The notes: generated from the letters alone by a model not told the origin. Positions 22,801 through 33,698 are shown, numbered from the stretch's first letter. The stretch: DNA of 64,000 bases from Mycocentrospora acerina (GCA_022701365.1 JAKUHH010000177.1:868001-932000), one strand, 5' to 3'. Numbers and translations: made by a program.

Positions 22801-23725
22801 ACGGGCACCTGGAGCTACGCACTCCGGGCCGCCTAACGTGGGAGCAAGGGGGAGACTGGGCTGGTAGTACGTCAACGTTAGCAATTCGTGAGACAGCAGG
22901 AAACTCGAGTTGCGTTGCCGGCTCTGGCGACAGTGAATGCCCGGATGTCCGCAGGCCGGCGCTCGCCAATCACCAAAGCAGCCACGAGGCGCGCATGGCC
23001 CAGTGGCTCTCCGCACACAAAACAATCAAGCTCCCGCCGTGCGCTTGGCCGATTGCCGCGCTTCGCCTTATTAATGGCGGTCGGCAAGCGTCGAGCAACG
23101 GGGACAAGAAGACGGAAAAATGCCTCAAGCTAGACTGCTTCTCGAAAGCCGTCCATGGTCGAGGCTGTGCAAAATCTCCGCACAGTCTGCCCTCACAATA
23201 CATAATTCTGCCAGGCCGGTTTCCAGTGCCTATCTCGAGCCCGCCCTCTTCCCATCCTACCGTTTCCGAGCGTGCATGTAGTAGTGTAGTAGTGTGGTAG
23301 TGGTAGTGTAGTCGCGCACGCACAGCCGCAGCTTCCTTCGCCAACGTCACTCGCGCCAACCCTCTCGGCAATCGACTCAGCCACACAAGAGCCACCGTCA
23401 GTCCGCGTGGACCAAAAGAGTATTTCACTCAGCGCCCGCGCGTTTGTAAGCCCCTTCGACGCCTTTCGTAGCTGGCAATTTTGCCTGCCATCAGCCACCG
23501 TGTTTTCGCACAATAAATCGCCCCACGCGCGCCTTCCCAACCTCATCTCCACCACCCACCGCCGGCGAACATATACCGTGCTGAGAAGCGTACAATAACA
23601 AACACCACCCTGGGCCGCGAGCCCTCGAGACACCTGCGTCTCTAACCCCTCCTACTCCTGGCCATCCTCGACCACCCCCCCTGTTCATCCAAGCCGGATC
23701 CCCCACCACGACAGTCTCCTTAAAT
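19839..23725. other. Long divergent intergenic region
   Basis: About 3.9 kb between the NIPA-type gene (minus) and the Hal4-type kinase (plus). Open frames up to about 150 codons occur on both strands, but none shows protein-like content or recognisable motifs. A short inverted-repeat element occupies 21481-21635. The last kilobase before the kinase is GC-rich with pyrimidine-rich stretches and is probably promoter and 5' leader. Confidence 0.6.
21481..21635. mobile_element. MITE-like element with terminal inverted repeats
   Basis: The left end (AGATGGGGGAATTTAGTAAT, from 21482) and the reverse complement of the right end (AGATGTAGGATATTTAGTAA, from 21635) match over about 24 bp, with one small indel and few substitutions. 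The outer flanks carry an identical 13-bp direct repeat ATGGTTGAGGTCA at 21468-21480 and 21636-21648, which looks like a target-site duplication. The interior is AT-rich, non-coding and itself palindromic around AGTAATTACT units. This is the form of a non-autonomous DNA transposon. The family is not assigned; the long direct repeat is nearest to Mutator-like duplications of 9-11 bp, though part of it could belong to the element. Confidence 0.7.
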
Positions 23726-25264
23726 ATGGCGGCCCCAACTGCCAGCACTCCACCCAGCACGGCTGCAAAAACTGCGCCCTCTCCCTCGGCCGCGACCTCG
23801 AATACTTCGTCGCTCCATTCGCAGCCCGACACGTACTTTGCCCTCCCGCCCCCCGTCCAGCATTCTGGTGCCAGTGGCATGCAGGCTGCTGCTGAAGCAC
23901 TGCTGAAGCCCAAGAAGCCAACTATGACGTCACGCCTCAGCAGCATGCTAGGCATCAAAGAATCGCATGCGGCGAATGGCGTCGAGAAGAATGGCGAAGT
24001 CCGGGCCGTAAACGGCTCCACAACGAACGGACGCCCACAACCTACGCGCCAGCCCACACGCCAGGGCTCTGTAACCAAGAAGGAGAGTGCGCCTGCGACC
24101 CCGTACAAGCGCTTCTGGACCAGCGACGACGGCATGCACGAACACCACCTCCGGGTGGCCAAGCGCCAGGAAAAGCTGTCCGACATGTTCCAGAACCTGA
24201 TGCTGGGCAAGAAGAAGGGCGATCCGGCCGAGGACCAGCCTCTGAGTCTCATGTCCAACTGGGTCGACGTCATGCGCAACGAAAAGGAGAAGCTTGCCGA
24301 GCAGAAGAGCACAGCCGCCAGTATGCCGCAGACTTTGCTGCAAAAGTACGGCAAGTGTCAAGAAGTCGTTGGGCGTGGCGCTTTTGGAATCGTCCGAGTC
24401 GCCCACAAGCAGGATCCCAAGGACTCGAAACGCGAGCAGCTCTATGCAGTCAAGGAGTTCAAGCAGCGCCCCGGAGAATCTGCGAAACGCTACCAGAAGC
24501 GTCTCACATCCGAGTTCTGCATTTCTTCCTCGATGCAGCATCCAAACGTCATCACCACCCTCGACCTCCTCCAAGACGAAAAGGGCACTTACTGCGAGGT
24601 CATGGAGTACTGCTCTGGTGGCGACTTGTACACCTTAGTACTTGCTGCTGGCCAGCTCGAAGTTGCCGAGGCGGACTGCTTTTTCAAGCAACTGATGCGC
24701 GGTGTCGAATACATGCACGAGATGGGTGTTGCACATCGCGACCTGAAGCCTGAAAACCTGCTTTTGACAACACATGGCTCGATCAAGATTACCGATTTTG
24801 GCAATGGCGAGTGCTTCCGCATGGCTTGGGAGAAGGAGGCCCACATGACTGCTGGTCTGTGTGGTTCGGCTCCCTACATTGCTCCGGAAGAGTACGTCGA
24901 CAAAGAGTTTGACCCTCGTGCTGTCGACGTCTGGGCCTGTGGAATCATCTACATGGCCATGAGAACTGGGCGCCACCTTTGGCGGGTCGCACAGAAAGGC
25001 GAAGACGAATTCTTCGATCGTTACCTCGAGGATCGAAAGCAAGAAGAGGGCTACCGCCCTATCGAGGTTCTGCGAAGAGTAAGTAACACTTCATGTCCAG
25101 TTCAGAAGAACCTTTTCTAACAAAGTCTGCAGCGTCAGTGTCGTAACGTCATCTACTCGATTCTCGATCCAATTCCGGCTCGCCGTCTCACTGCCCATCA
25201 GGTCCTCGCCTCTGAATGGGTTGCAGAGGCTAAAGTTTGCCACGCAGGTCAAGAAGGGTTCTAA
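23726..25264 (+). CDS. Hal4/Sat4-type serine/threonine protein kinase
   Basis: Two exons (23726-25078 and 25133-25264, 54-bp intron) give 494 residues. The N-terminal 210 residues are Ala/Ser/Thr/Pro-rich and probably disordered, with a short motif TSRLSSMLGIKE. The kinase domain shows the glycine loop GRGAFGIV, the lysine in YAVKEFKQR, the catalytic loop HRDLKPENLL, DFG (in TDFGNGE) and the APE segment as APEEY. The domain ends in the second exon with ARRLTAHQVLASEWV. The DFGNGE sequence and the kinase layout fit the fungal Npr1/Hal5 family, and the overall form suggests Hal4/Sat4, which stabilises potassium transporters and affects salt tolerance in yeast. The exact member is an inference. 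The ATG in AATATGGCG follows a long leader-like region. Confidence 0.85.
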
Positions 25265-26361
25265 GAATCCTTGTAGGCTGGTCCTGACATCCTTTGACCC
25301 CACAGACTTGTTGTATTCATACAGATGATCATCAATAACCCTCGACGCCTTGGAGTTTATTCTTTGATCGAAAACTACTCACGACTTTTATGACCTCGAT
25401 ACGTTTCATTCTCCGCCCCCTGCACCGCGGGTCGAGGCGATCGCAGTGTCCAATCTACAGCCATTTGCACTTGCGTTTCTGAGGCACAGTTTCTATTTGA
25501 CATTTTTCTTAAGCGATTCTACGATACCTGGCAAGACATACCCCTTTACGACTGATGCCATAGCATAGCGGGGAATTTGGGCTCGTACGGCGTTTCTTTT
25601 CACGACACTCGCCATGACTCAGGACGGCGTTTTGGGGGAGGGGGGAGGGCTCTATGGCGATACACGCGGGTGTAGACGGTAACGGGACGGGTCCTGAACA
25701 AGGCAGGTGAGCTGCAAAAGCTTGGGCGGCGGTGTGCAGAGGCACATGGCACGCTCGCTTGCAGCTATTGTAATTTGGTTACGCTTGCTTATGTAGCCCT
25801 CACGAGATTTTAATATTCGGCATGGCACGCATGTACATGATTGAGCGAGCTGTGTCGCGCTGCTGTAGTTAAGTATATAAAGTTCCATGTTGAAACATGG
25901 TTGTTGGGCATGCATCTTCGCTGTTTCCCTGTTTCCTTGCTAGACATGGTTTGTGATCCTCCATGCCAGCGCAACGAGGGGGTCCAAATGGTAAATTCCA
26001 AGAGACAGGTGACATGTTGCTTCTCGGTGGCAAATTGTAGAACAAGATTCTGCCCTAGTTATTAATCTATCTGCTCCTGGCCAGGCAAGATGTACCTGGC
26101 TAGAAGTGTTACATACAAAATGACATCTTGGCATCCGTCATGCGAACTAGACAGCACCAACAGACGGAGAACTTCTAAGCGACGGCATGCAAGCGGTGAA
26201 TTAGCACAGACGTGTCACACCGCAACCCGCCTTCCCCAGGTCCTGTTCCCTTGCCTTTGATGCTGTCCATGTTTGTACTCCCCCCAATCGCATTGGCACG
26301 AGCTGCGCTTGAATCGACACCACTCAGCAAGTAGAGGTCGAATAAGACATGCGCCCAAGCA
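25265..26361. other. Spacer between the Hal4-type kinase and Slp1
   Basis: It holds the 3' end of the kinase gene and the promoter of Slp1, both on the plus strand. No gene is supported; small open frames on both strands lack recognisable content. Confidence 0.6.
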
Positions 26362-29349
26362 ATGCTCACGATTGGCGCACCTCTTCGCAAATGGACAGCG
26401 TTTCTGCTCCTCTGCAGCATACCGACGTCTGCGCCTGTCCAAGCGACTAATGAGACTGCGAACGTCGAATCTGGCGCTACTGCATACCCAAATTCCCCGA
26501 GACAACTCGCCTCGACCACTTCTCCACAGTTGTCGTCGTCGTTTACCCGCTCGTATGCCGACCAAGAAACGACATGCCCATATCGCACAATCAACTACAT
26601 TACGCATACGCTGCCCCAGCAATGCCTGAGAACAGGCTGGTCGGCGCCAGGCGAAGCCAGCTCGAACCAATCGACTGCTGAGGCGTCAGAGACACCAAAT
26701 CTGCGTTCACCAGTACCCGAGGCAGGAGGAGGAGGAACGGCAACCCACGTAGTAGAGGAGTATGTCACTGTGACCGCAACAACAACAACAGCCCTGCAAG
26801 CAGAAGACACAGGCTCGAACAGCAGCGTAGAGCCCGACGTCGAGTTGGAGACCGACTCGCCTTTCGACAACGCCAACTTCCTCTCGTTTGACGAATGGAA
26901 GAAAAGGAACCTTGCTCGTGCTGGCCAGTCACCTGAAAATGTCGGACAGGGGCGAGCGGCTTCTTCTGGCGATGGGCCTCGGCGGCGACCCGTCAACGTC
27001 AACGCCCTAGACTCACTCGGCGAGGAGGCAGAGATAGACATTGACTTTAGCGGTTTCGGGTCTTCAGAAGGAGAAAATATCGGGGGCAATATCCATTCGG
27101 GTACCCAAGGTGCCAGGCCTACAAAAGCTACAGATGGAGAAGACAAGGCCGCGCCTAGTGCGTGGGCTGTCAGCAAAGATGCTGGGAAGACATGCAAGGA
27201 GCGCTTCAACTACGCCTCCTTTGACTGTGCGGCTACCGTTCTCAAGACAAACAAGCAAGCTAAGAGCTCTACCTCTGTACTTGTGGAGAGCAAAGACAGG
27301 TATATGCTGAACGAATGCTCTGCCAACAACAAGTTCATCATTGTCGAGCTTTGCGACGATATCCTCGTCGATACGGTTGTTCTGGCAAACTACGAGTTCT
27401 TCTCTTCCATGTTCCGGCACTTTCGCGTTAGCGTTTCAGATCGCTATCCTGTGAAGATGGATAGGTGGCGCACTCTGGCCACTTTCGAAGCACGAAACTC
27501 TCGCGACATACAGCCCTTCCTCGTCACCGAGTCCCAGATCTGGGCACGATACCTCCGCATTGAGTTTCTCACGCACTTTGGAAATGAGTTCTACTGCCCC
27601 CTCAGTCTGCTGCGCGTTCATGGTACGACCATGTTGGAGCAGTTCAAGCAAGAGGAGGAAGAGTCCCGAGGCTTGGATGATGAGGTCGAGCTAGGTGATG
27701 TTGCGGAAGGCGACTATGTAAAGCCAGCTGAGAACAGCAGGCCGTTACCTCCTGAGCAAGTATCTATTATTCTAGAGAAGGAGGTTAGTGCAGTCCCTGC
27801 TAAGGCTGCTTCAACCGCTGCGTCAGTGGAAACATTGTATACGAGCATTCCAAACGGGTCGTTTCAGACCAAGCCACAGTCCGACACATCTGAAGGCACG
27901 TCTATCGACACTACAGCAGCCACTCCTCCCAGTCAATCTACCGAGGCTCGTAGGAGTGATGGCTCTCCCGTCGTCTCATCCAACCAGCCACCACCGTCTA
28001 CTACCCCAAACTCTGATGATTGGGAAGACTCCAAGTCTGCCCAAAATGGTGGATTTAGTGCAGCATTACCGTCCAAGGAGGAGGCAAACGTGCCACTATC
28101 ACAAACCTACGGCACAATCTCAGATGCTTCCAAGATCACATCAATTGCAATCGCTTCTCAGAACCACAACGCCGCCTCTCCAGTTATTAATGGCACTGTA
28201 CCTGAATCTTCAAATAGCTCATCCGTCAAAATGACGAGCAACAGCACGGCCGCCAACCCTCAGGCTCAGTCTCAACCACGTGCGTCATCCACACAGCAAA
28301 ATGCGGCCGCTCCGACAACGCAAGAGTCGTTCTTCAAGTCGATTCACAAGCGTCTGCTATATCTGGAAGCCAACAGCACACTGTCATTACAATATATCGA
28401 AGAGCAGTCTCGCATCCTACGCGATGCATTTGTCAAGGTAGAAAAGAGGCAGTTGGCGAAGACGGAGAAGTTTCTTGAACATCTGAACAGCACCGTCTCG
28501 TACGAGCTGAAGAGCTACCGTGCGTTGTATGAACAGCTGTGGCAAAGTACAGTCATCGAGCTTGAGAGCATGAAGGAGCGTCAGAGGACCGAGGTCGGCG
28601 AGATTGGTACTCGGCTCAGCCTGATGGCTGACGAGCTCGTGTGGCAGAAAAGAATGGCGGTTGTGCAGTCTACTTTGTTGCTCTTGTGCTTGGGGCTGGT
28701 TCTCTTTGCACGAACTGGAGCGCCAAATTCTGCAGCAGGTATGCCGATTGCCCAGCAGCTGGGTAACAAGTATACGACATTCTTCGAGTCATCGCCACCG
28801 AGAAGTCCTCCGGGATCGGGTGCAGCCAGGCGTAGACGGACATTTCGTAGTATGTGGCGTAGCGACGCATCGATTGGTCTGAGTGAACGAAGCGATGGAG
28901 TCAACGCGATGTCGGACGCGGAAACAGATGGTGCGAGGAGTCCCGTGCGGATTGAGTATAGCCCGCCTACTCCGAGTACACCTAGGTCGCAGAAAGGAAC
29001 GCCTCAAGCACATGTCAGCAATGTTGTTGTTGATGCTACGCGGAAGTTGAATCAAAGTACGGCACCTCAAACACCTGAAGCTCGTCTCAAAGACCAGGCA
29101 AAGAGGGTGCAGGTTCTGGAGACGCAATCCGGCCCTGCTACGCCCAACGGGACACGCGACAGCAGGCCGTCGTGGGAAGAAGTAGACCACGCTATAGATC
29201 AACTGAAGGCGAAAGAAATGGGACTAACGACGCCCAAGGAGACGAGGAAGGAGCGTGAGAGGAAGAAAAAGAGGTCTCCGCTGAGAAGAGCTCACAGTGG
29301 AAACGCCGGCCAGATGGACAGTTCTTCAGTTGATAAGACTCGAAAGTAA
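26362..29349 (+). CDS. SLP1: SUN-domain protein Slp1-like (ER membrane)
   Basis: A single exon codes for 995 residues. The start gives a signal peptide (MLTIGAPLRKWTAFLLLCSI). A SUN-like domain lies near residues 274-426, with KERFNYASFDCAAT, a central NEC-type block (MLNECSANNKFIIVELCDDI), VDTVVLANYEFFSSMFRHFRVS and a closing RYLRIEFLTHFGNEFYCPLSLLRVHG. This is the Slp1/osteopotentia subgroup rather than nuclear-envelope Sad1. Yeast Slp1, with Emp65, protects soluble ER proteins from degradation. Disordered Ser/Thr-rich sequence, a coiled coil (about residues 655-760) and a membrane helix (VVQSTLLLLCLGLVLF, about 765-785) follow. The C-terminal 200 residues are basic and would face the cytosol. 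The start could be slightly different, but the signal peptide supports 26362. Confidence 0.9.
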   Translation: MLTIGAPLRKWTAFLLLCSIPTSAPVQATNETANVESGATAYPNSPRQLASTTSPQLSSSFTRSYADQETTCPYRTINYITHTLPQQCLRTGWSAPGEASSNQSTAEASETPNLRSPVPEAGGGGTATHVVEEYVTVTATTTTALQAEDTGSNSSVEPDVELETDSPFDNANFLSFDEWKKRNLARAGQSPENVGQGRAASSGDGPRRRPVNVNALDSLGEEAEIDIDFSGFGSSEGENIGGNIHSGTQGARPTKATDGEDKAAPSAWAVSKDAGKTCKERFNYASFDCAATVLKTNKQAKSSTSVLVESKDRYMLNECSANNKFIIVELCDDILVDTVVLANYEFFSSMFRHFRVSVSDRYPVKMDRWRTLATFEARNSRDIQPFLVTESQIWARYLRIEFLTHFGNEFYCPLSLLRVHGTTMLEQFKQEEEESRGLDDEVELGDVAEGDYVKPAENSRPLPPEQVSIILEKEVSAVPAKAASTAASVETLYTSIPNGSFQTKPQSDTSEGTSIDTTAATPPSQSTEARRSDGSPVVSSNQPPPSTTPNSDDWEDSKSAQNGGFSAALPSKEEANVPLSQTYGTISDASKITSIAIASQNHNAASPVINGTVPESSNSSSVKMTSNSTAANPQAQSQPRASSTQQNAAAPTTQESFFKSIHKRLLYLEANSTLSLQYIEEQSRILRDAFVKVEKRQLAKTEKFLEHLNSTVSYELKSYRALYEQLWQSTVIELESMKERQRTEVGEIGTRLSLMADELVWQKRMAVVQSTLLLLCLGLVLFARTGAPNSAAGMPIAQQLGNKYTTFFESSPPRSPPGSGAARRRRTFRSMWRSDASIGLSERSDGVNAMSDAETDGARSPVRIEYSPPTPSTPRSQKGTPQAHVSNVVVDATRKLNQSTAPQTPEARLKDQAKRVQVLETQSGPATPNGTRDSRPSWEEVDHAIDQLKAKEMGLTTPKETRKERERKKKRSPLRRAHSGNAGQMDSSSVDKTRK

Positions 29350-30385
29350 AGAGCATGCGTTTGCTTTGTTGAATGTTTGAGCGCGTTTTCAATGAGACAG
29401 CGATTAGCGACGCAGAGAATGTTTTTTATTCTCCCATCTACCTAGCATATTCGTACTTTGGTGTACAGGAAGGGGTGCTTGTTCTTCTTTTTTTTCCCCC
29501 AAGCATAGCAAGCAAGAGTGAAGGGCGAACTCGAGTTTTTTTCTTTCTTTCTTAGCATACCATTTTCCAATTTTTTTTTGTCAGCTCACGATTGCATGGG
29601 AACGAAACGGCGTTGGAGAAATCTGATTTCAAAATGATGATGATGAATGTGTTCGCGACGAACTTTTCTTTCCCTACCTACAAAAACCTACAGTATGAAA
29701 TCAAAAAAAATAAAAAGTCAATGATGCCTCGGCGCTTTTTTTTCTCACTTGCGCATACATCTAACACCCCTGAACAAATAGATTACACCTAGAATTCAAA
29801 AAAAAAGACAGGGCTTCATCTTCAACATCCCTGTGCGCGGCCGCCAGTGACGAGACGACCGTACGACACACGCACACGCACACGCACACGCACATGGGGT
29901 AGGTAGGTAGGGTAGGCATTGTCCCCTCAGCATCACTCCACAAAAACGCAAAACGTGCCAAGCAGTAGCAGCAGCAGTAGCAGCAGCAGCAACAGTTAGT
30001 ACCAGGCAATCCATGTCCACGACTCGCGTGTTGGGGGAGGTGGTGTGGGGAAACGGCGTACGTACCTCGGCAAGTGCAGGATGACAATGCGGTGCCTGTT
30101 GCGGGGGAGGGAGAGCATTACCCGCAAGTCGAACGAGTCGGCGTCCCCGGGAAGGAAGGGGGAGGGGACATTTTTGTTTAATAAGCTAGACGCGACCCTT
30201 TCTACCTACTTTAGTTATCTACTTCTACCTCGGTTTCCCTGGGGAGTTGCTTTTAACATCCTCTTTTTTATCCCCGTCGTCGTCGTCGTCATCTACACCT
30301 ACATCTACATCAATCGTTCATCTCCCGTCTATACCGTGTTGTCATTGCCATTGTTGTTGTTGTTGTTGTTGTTATTGTCGCCATC
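29350..30385. other. Spacer with simple repeats before the acyl-CoA dehydrogenase
   Basis: Contains T-rich 3' sequence of Slp1, a CACACG array at about 29868-29894, AGC repeats at about 29965-29995 and a GTT array at about 30352-30373 just before the next start codon. No gene is supported. Confidence 0.65.
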
Positions 30386-32025
30386 ATGTCGGTGCCGTAT
30401 GATCTCCTAAACAACGGGCCCAAGGGCCACATCACGGCGTCGCAGCGGATTCCTACGATTGCGAAGCCGTGGGTTAGCGAGCGGGCGAAGAAGACGCTGG
30501 ATATTGTATGTTTTTTTTGTTTTATTTCTCTGCATTGTCTTGTCCACGCTACGCTACGCTACCCTTCTTCTAACCAGGACTGACGTTTTGCCATGACAGG
30601 TCGAGAAGTTTGTCGAGGAGGAATGCATTCCTGCGGATGAGGTCTACGTGCGCCAGATTGGCGAGACGACACAGGAGCGGTTTAGCTCGCACCCGTCTAT
30701 CATTGAGGATATGAAGAAGCGGGCACAGGAGCTGGGGTTGTGGAACATGTTCTTGCCCAAGGCACATTTCACCGAGGGGGCTGGGTTTAGCAATCTCGAG
30801 TACGGGCTTATGGCCGAGTACTTGGGCAAGAGCCGGATTGCTTCAGAGGTATGTGTTTTGTTTTTGAGGAGGCTGTTGGGAATGCACGACTGACGCTTGT
30901 GCTGTAGGCGACCAACTGTGCGGCGCCGGATACGGGCAACATGGAGGTTATTGCCAAGTATGGCAGCGAGGCACAGAAGAGGGAGTGGCTGGATCCGCTG
31001 CTCAAGGGAGAGATCCGGTCGGCGTTTTTGATGACGGAGCCGCAGGTGGCGTCGAGTGATGCTACCAACATTGAGATGTCGATTGTGCGGGATGGGGATT
31101 CATATGTGTTGAACGGCCAGGTATGTTTTCATTCTATTCTATTCTATTCACAGATGGTGTGCACGCGCTTACGGTTGTCTACTAGAAATGGTGGTCTTCA
31201 GGCATTGGCGACCCACGCTGCAAGATCTTCATTGTCCTCGGAAAGACAGACCCCAACAACGCGGACAAGTACAAGCAGCAGTCGGTCATCCTCGTGCCCA
31301 ACACGGCGCCCGGTGTCACCATCCACCGCATGCTTTCCGTCATGGGCTTTGACGACGCACCCCACGGCCACGGCCACGTCACCTTTACCAATGTGCGTGT
31401 GCCGGCCAGCAACATGGTGCTCGGCGAGGGCAAGGGCTTTGAGATTATCCAGGGCCGCCTTGGACCTGGCCGTATCCACCACGCCATGCGCAGCATTGGG
31501 TCAGCGGAGAAGGCACTCGAGTGGATGCTTGCGCGTCTCAACGACGAGCGCAAGAAGCCATTCGGTGAGATGCTGCACAAGCACGGCATCATGCTGGAGC
31601 GCGTTGCTCGCGCGCGCATTGAGATTGATGCGGCGCGTCTGGCGGTGCTGGACGCGGCCATTAAGATTGACGAGACGAATGCAAAGGGAGCGCTCAAGGA
31701 GATTGCCGAGGTCAAGGTGTTGGTGCCTGCCGTCAACCTCAAGGTCATCGACTGGGCCATCCAGGCGTACGGCGGCGCAGGCGTCAGCCAGGACACACCG
31801 CTCGCACAAATGTACTCGAGCGGCCGGACGATGCGGATCGTGGACGGGCCGGACGAGGTGCATCTGCTGCAGCTGGGCAGGAATGAGAACAAGCGCGGTA
31901 TTGCGCACTTGACGCGCATCAATGCGCAGAAGCAAAAGGGCGAGGAGCTGTGCAAGCAGTACGGCATTGAGCCGAGGGATCCCTTGTACCTCAACCGCAC
32001 GAGTGCCGAGGCGAGCAAATTGTAG
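30386..32025 (+). CDS. Peroxisomal acyl-CoA dehydrogenase (ACAD10/11-like) with SKL targeting signal
   Basis: FAD-dependent acyl-CoA dehydrogenases oxidise acyl-CoA to 2-enoyl-CoA. Four exons (30386-30505, 30600-30848, 30908-31120, 31186-32025) give 473 residues. Conserved blocks are LGLWNMFLPKAHF, TNCAAPDTGNMEVIAKYGSE, the FAD/substrate region FLMTEPQVASSDATNIE, NGQKWWSSGIGDPRCKIFIVLGKTD (joined across the third intron) and AYGGAGVSQDTPLAQMY...VDGPDEVHL. These blocks fit the ACAD10/ACAD11 subgroup. The protein ends in ASKL, a canonical type-1 peroxisomal targeting signal, and shows no mitochondrial presequence. A role in peroxisomal fatty-acid oxidation is therefore likely. The start at 30386 follows a GTT-repeat leader and agrees with the fungal form MSVPYDLL. 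Confidence 0.92.
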
Positions 32026-32379
32026 GCATTGAATGTTGTTGTTATTGATATAGTAGTAGTGTTAGTGTAGTCACCAAAATGTCACACCATGAAGCACGAA
32101 TGATGAATGATGAATGATGAATGTGAATGATGAATCCATCCTGCCCCTGACTTGTTGTTAGGATTATTGTGGTTGAACTTGATCATCGACTACAACAACG
32201 ACAACAGCAGCAGCAACAGCAGCAACGACAACAACAAGTCTGTGGGGACACAGCCAAACCTCGGCCCCTTGTGCATAGCGCGAACACCCTGTTCACGTCG
32301 GTTGGTGCACAGCTCGCAGCCAGCCAAGCGGCACCAAGGGCGAGCACGCAATCCGCGCAGAGGGCCGACTTCACTGCAC
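32026..32379. other. Spacer with CAA/CAG-rich repeats before PIG-P
   Basis: Contains AATGATG repeats near 32096-32130 and a CAACAGCAG-type tract near 32187-32240. An open frame runs through it into the PIG-P gene but has no in-frame ATG before 32380, so it is taken as leader. Confidence 0.55.
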
Positions 32380-33462
32380 ATGGCTCCCCACAGCAGAGGC
32401 GGCGCAGTGCCCCTGGGCTTGCAGTCAAAGTCGACGCCCAACCTGCCGACTCTGCCGTCACTGCAAGGCCCGGATGTTTCTGCAGAGTCGCCTGTTCAAG
32501 ATAACCAAGCCCACCAAGCCCACCAAGCCCACCAAGCCCACCAAGCCAACCAAACCAACCAAGCCAGCCAGGACGACGATGCGGACCCCTTTGCCCTCCA
32601 CGACGACGACGACGACGACGACGACTCGGACAGCGTCACAGATGGCGAGGAAGAGGACCAAGCACAGGGAGACACGGCGCCCACCTCTCGCCCTCTCTAC
32701 ACATCACGCTCCCACAGCCTTCTCCCGCGCGACACAGCAACCGCCTTCTTCCCGCCCTTCTACGGACGCCCCCCAACACCACTGCCCCCCTCCCCCTCCC
32801 TAACCTCGCTCCTCCGCCCGGCCTTTAGCGTCACAACATCACGCCCCACGACCCCCGACTCGTCCGACGTCGACGTCGACAGCGCCAGCACCAGCACCCG
32901 ACCCACCAACCTGCACCACCTCACTGCCTCTGCACGCCACGCCCCCACCGTGCCCCGCGCCTCGCCCAAGGTCCCCACGTACGAGTACTATGGCTTCGCC
33001 GTCTACCTGGGCAGCTCGGCCGCCTTCCTCATGTACATTCTCTGGGCGTACGTGCCCGCGCCTCTGCTGCACCAAATGGGCATCCACTACTACCCCAACC
33101 GCTGGTGGGCGCTTGCCATCCCGTGCTGGCTGGTCGTGCTGCTGTGCTACATTTACGTCGCCCTGGCCAGCTACAACACAAAGTACCTCACTCTGCCCTT
33201 GGGGAGCTGCGAGAACCTGGTCGATGATGCCGCGCAGGTGGCGGTTGTCGAGAGGCGGACCGGCAGGATTGTTAGGAAGATGAGTGTTGGGGAGGGCGAG
33301 GGCGAGGGGGTGGGGCTGGAGAGGTACAGATTCGAGGCTGGGGAGGAGGTCGAGTGGAAGGCCTTTTGGAATGTGGGCACGGATGCTGTCATGGATGTGC
33401 CAATTGGGGCCGTGTGTGAGATTCTGTATGGTGGGGAGGAGGATGAGGAGGAGGAGTCATGA
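32380..33462 (+). CDS. GPI19: GPI-GlcNAc transferase subunit PIG-P/Gpi19 with long N-terminal extension
   Basis: PIG-P is a small membrane subunit of the complex that adds GlcNAc to phosphatidylinositol, the first step of GPI-anchor synthesis in the ER. The frame codes for 360 residues from the first in-frame ATG. The family domain is C-terminal: YEYYGFAVYLGSSAAFLMYI as the first membrane helix, WAYVPAPLLHQMGIHYYPNR as the loop, then WWALAIPCWLVVLLCYIYVA as the second helix. Conserved short PIG-P proteins are near 130 residues; this one has about 205 extra residues in front. These are low complexity: a HQA/NQT 9-bp repeat, an Asp tract, acidic sequence, then Ser/Thr/Pro-rich sequence. The exact start is uncertain within that extension. 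The C-terminus is acidic (GGEEDEEEES). Confidence 0.85.
   Translation: MAPHSRGGAVPLGLQSKSTPNLPTLPSLQGPDVSAESPVQDNQAHQAHQAHQAHQANQTNQASQDDDADPFALHDDDDDDDDSDSVTDGEEEDQAQGDTAPTSRPLYTSRSHSLLPRDTATAFFPPFYGRPPTPLPPSPSLTSLLRPAFSVTTSRPTTPDSSDVDVDSASTSTRPTNLHHLTASARHAPTVPRASPKVPTYEYYGFAVYLGSSAAFLMYILWAYVPAPLLHQMGIHYYPNRWWALAIPCWLVVLLCYIYVALASYNTKYLTLPLGSCENLVDDAAQVAVVERRTGRIVRKMSVGEGEGEGVGLERYRFEAGEEVEWKAFWNVGTDAVMDVPIGAVCEILYGGEEDEEEES
32506..32571 (+). repeat. 9-bp coding minisatellite in PIG-P (HQA repeats)
   Basis: Tandem CCAAGCCCA units (about seven, the last ones diverged) encode a His-Gln-Ala / Asn-Gln-Thr repeat in the N-terminal extension of PIG-P. The tract is expected to be length-variable. 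Confidence 0.85.
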
Positions 33463-33503
33463 TTACTTGAGCACTTGGCTGGATGGGTCCGTTATCTGGC
33501 ATG

Positions 33504-33698
33504 CAGGCGCCTGGGATGGATTGAATGCAGAGGTTCAAGATGGGTTGGGTGCAGAGGCTCAGAGTGGATTCAGTGCAACAACAGTTCAAGATGGACCGAG
33601 TGCAGACGCTTGGGGTGGATTGAGTAAAGAGGTTCACATTGGAGTGAATGCAGACGCTCGAGGTGGATTGAGTGCCGACGCCCAAGATGGACTGAAAG
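33504..33698 (+). repeat. 24-bp minisatellite, eight diverged units
   Basis: Eight consecutive units on the pattern CAGAGGCTCAAGATGGATTG plus AGTG are visible. Seven are 24 bp and one is 27 bp. The units share the GATGGATTGA-type core but differ from each other at several positions, so the array is old. It begins about 40 bp after the PIG-P stop codon. Confidence 0.85.
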
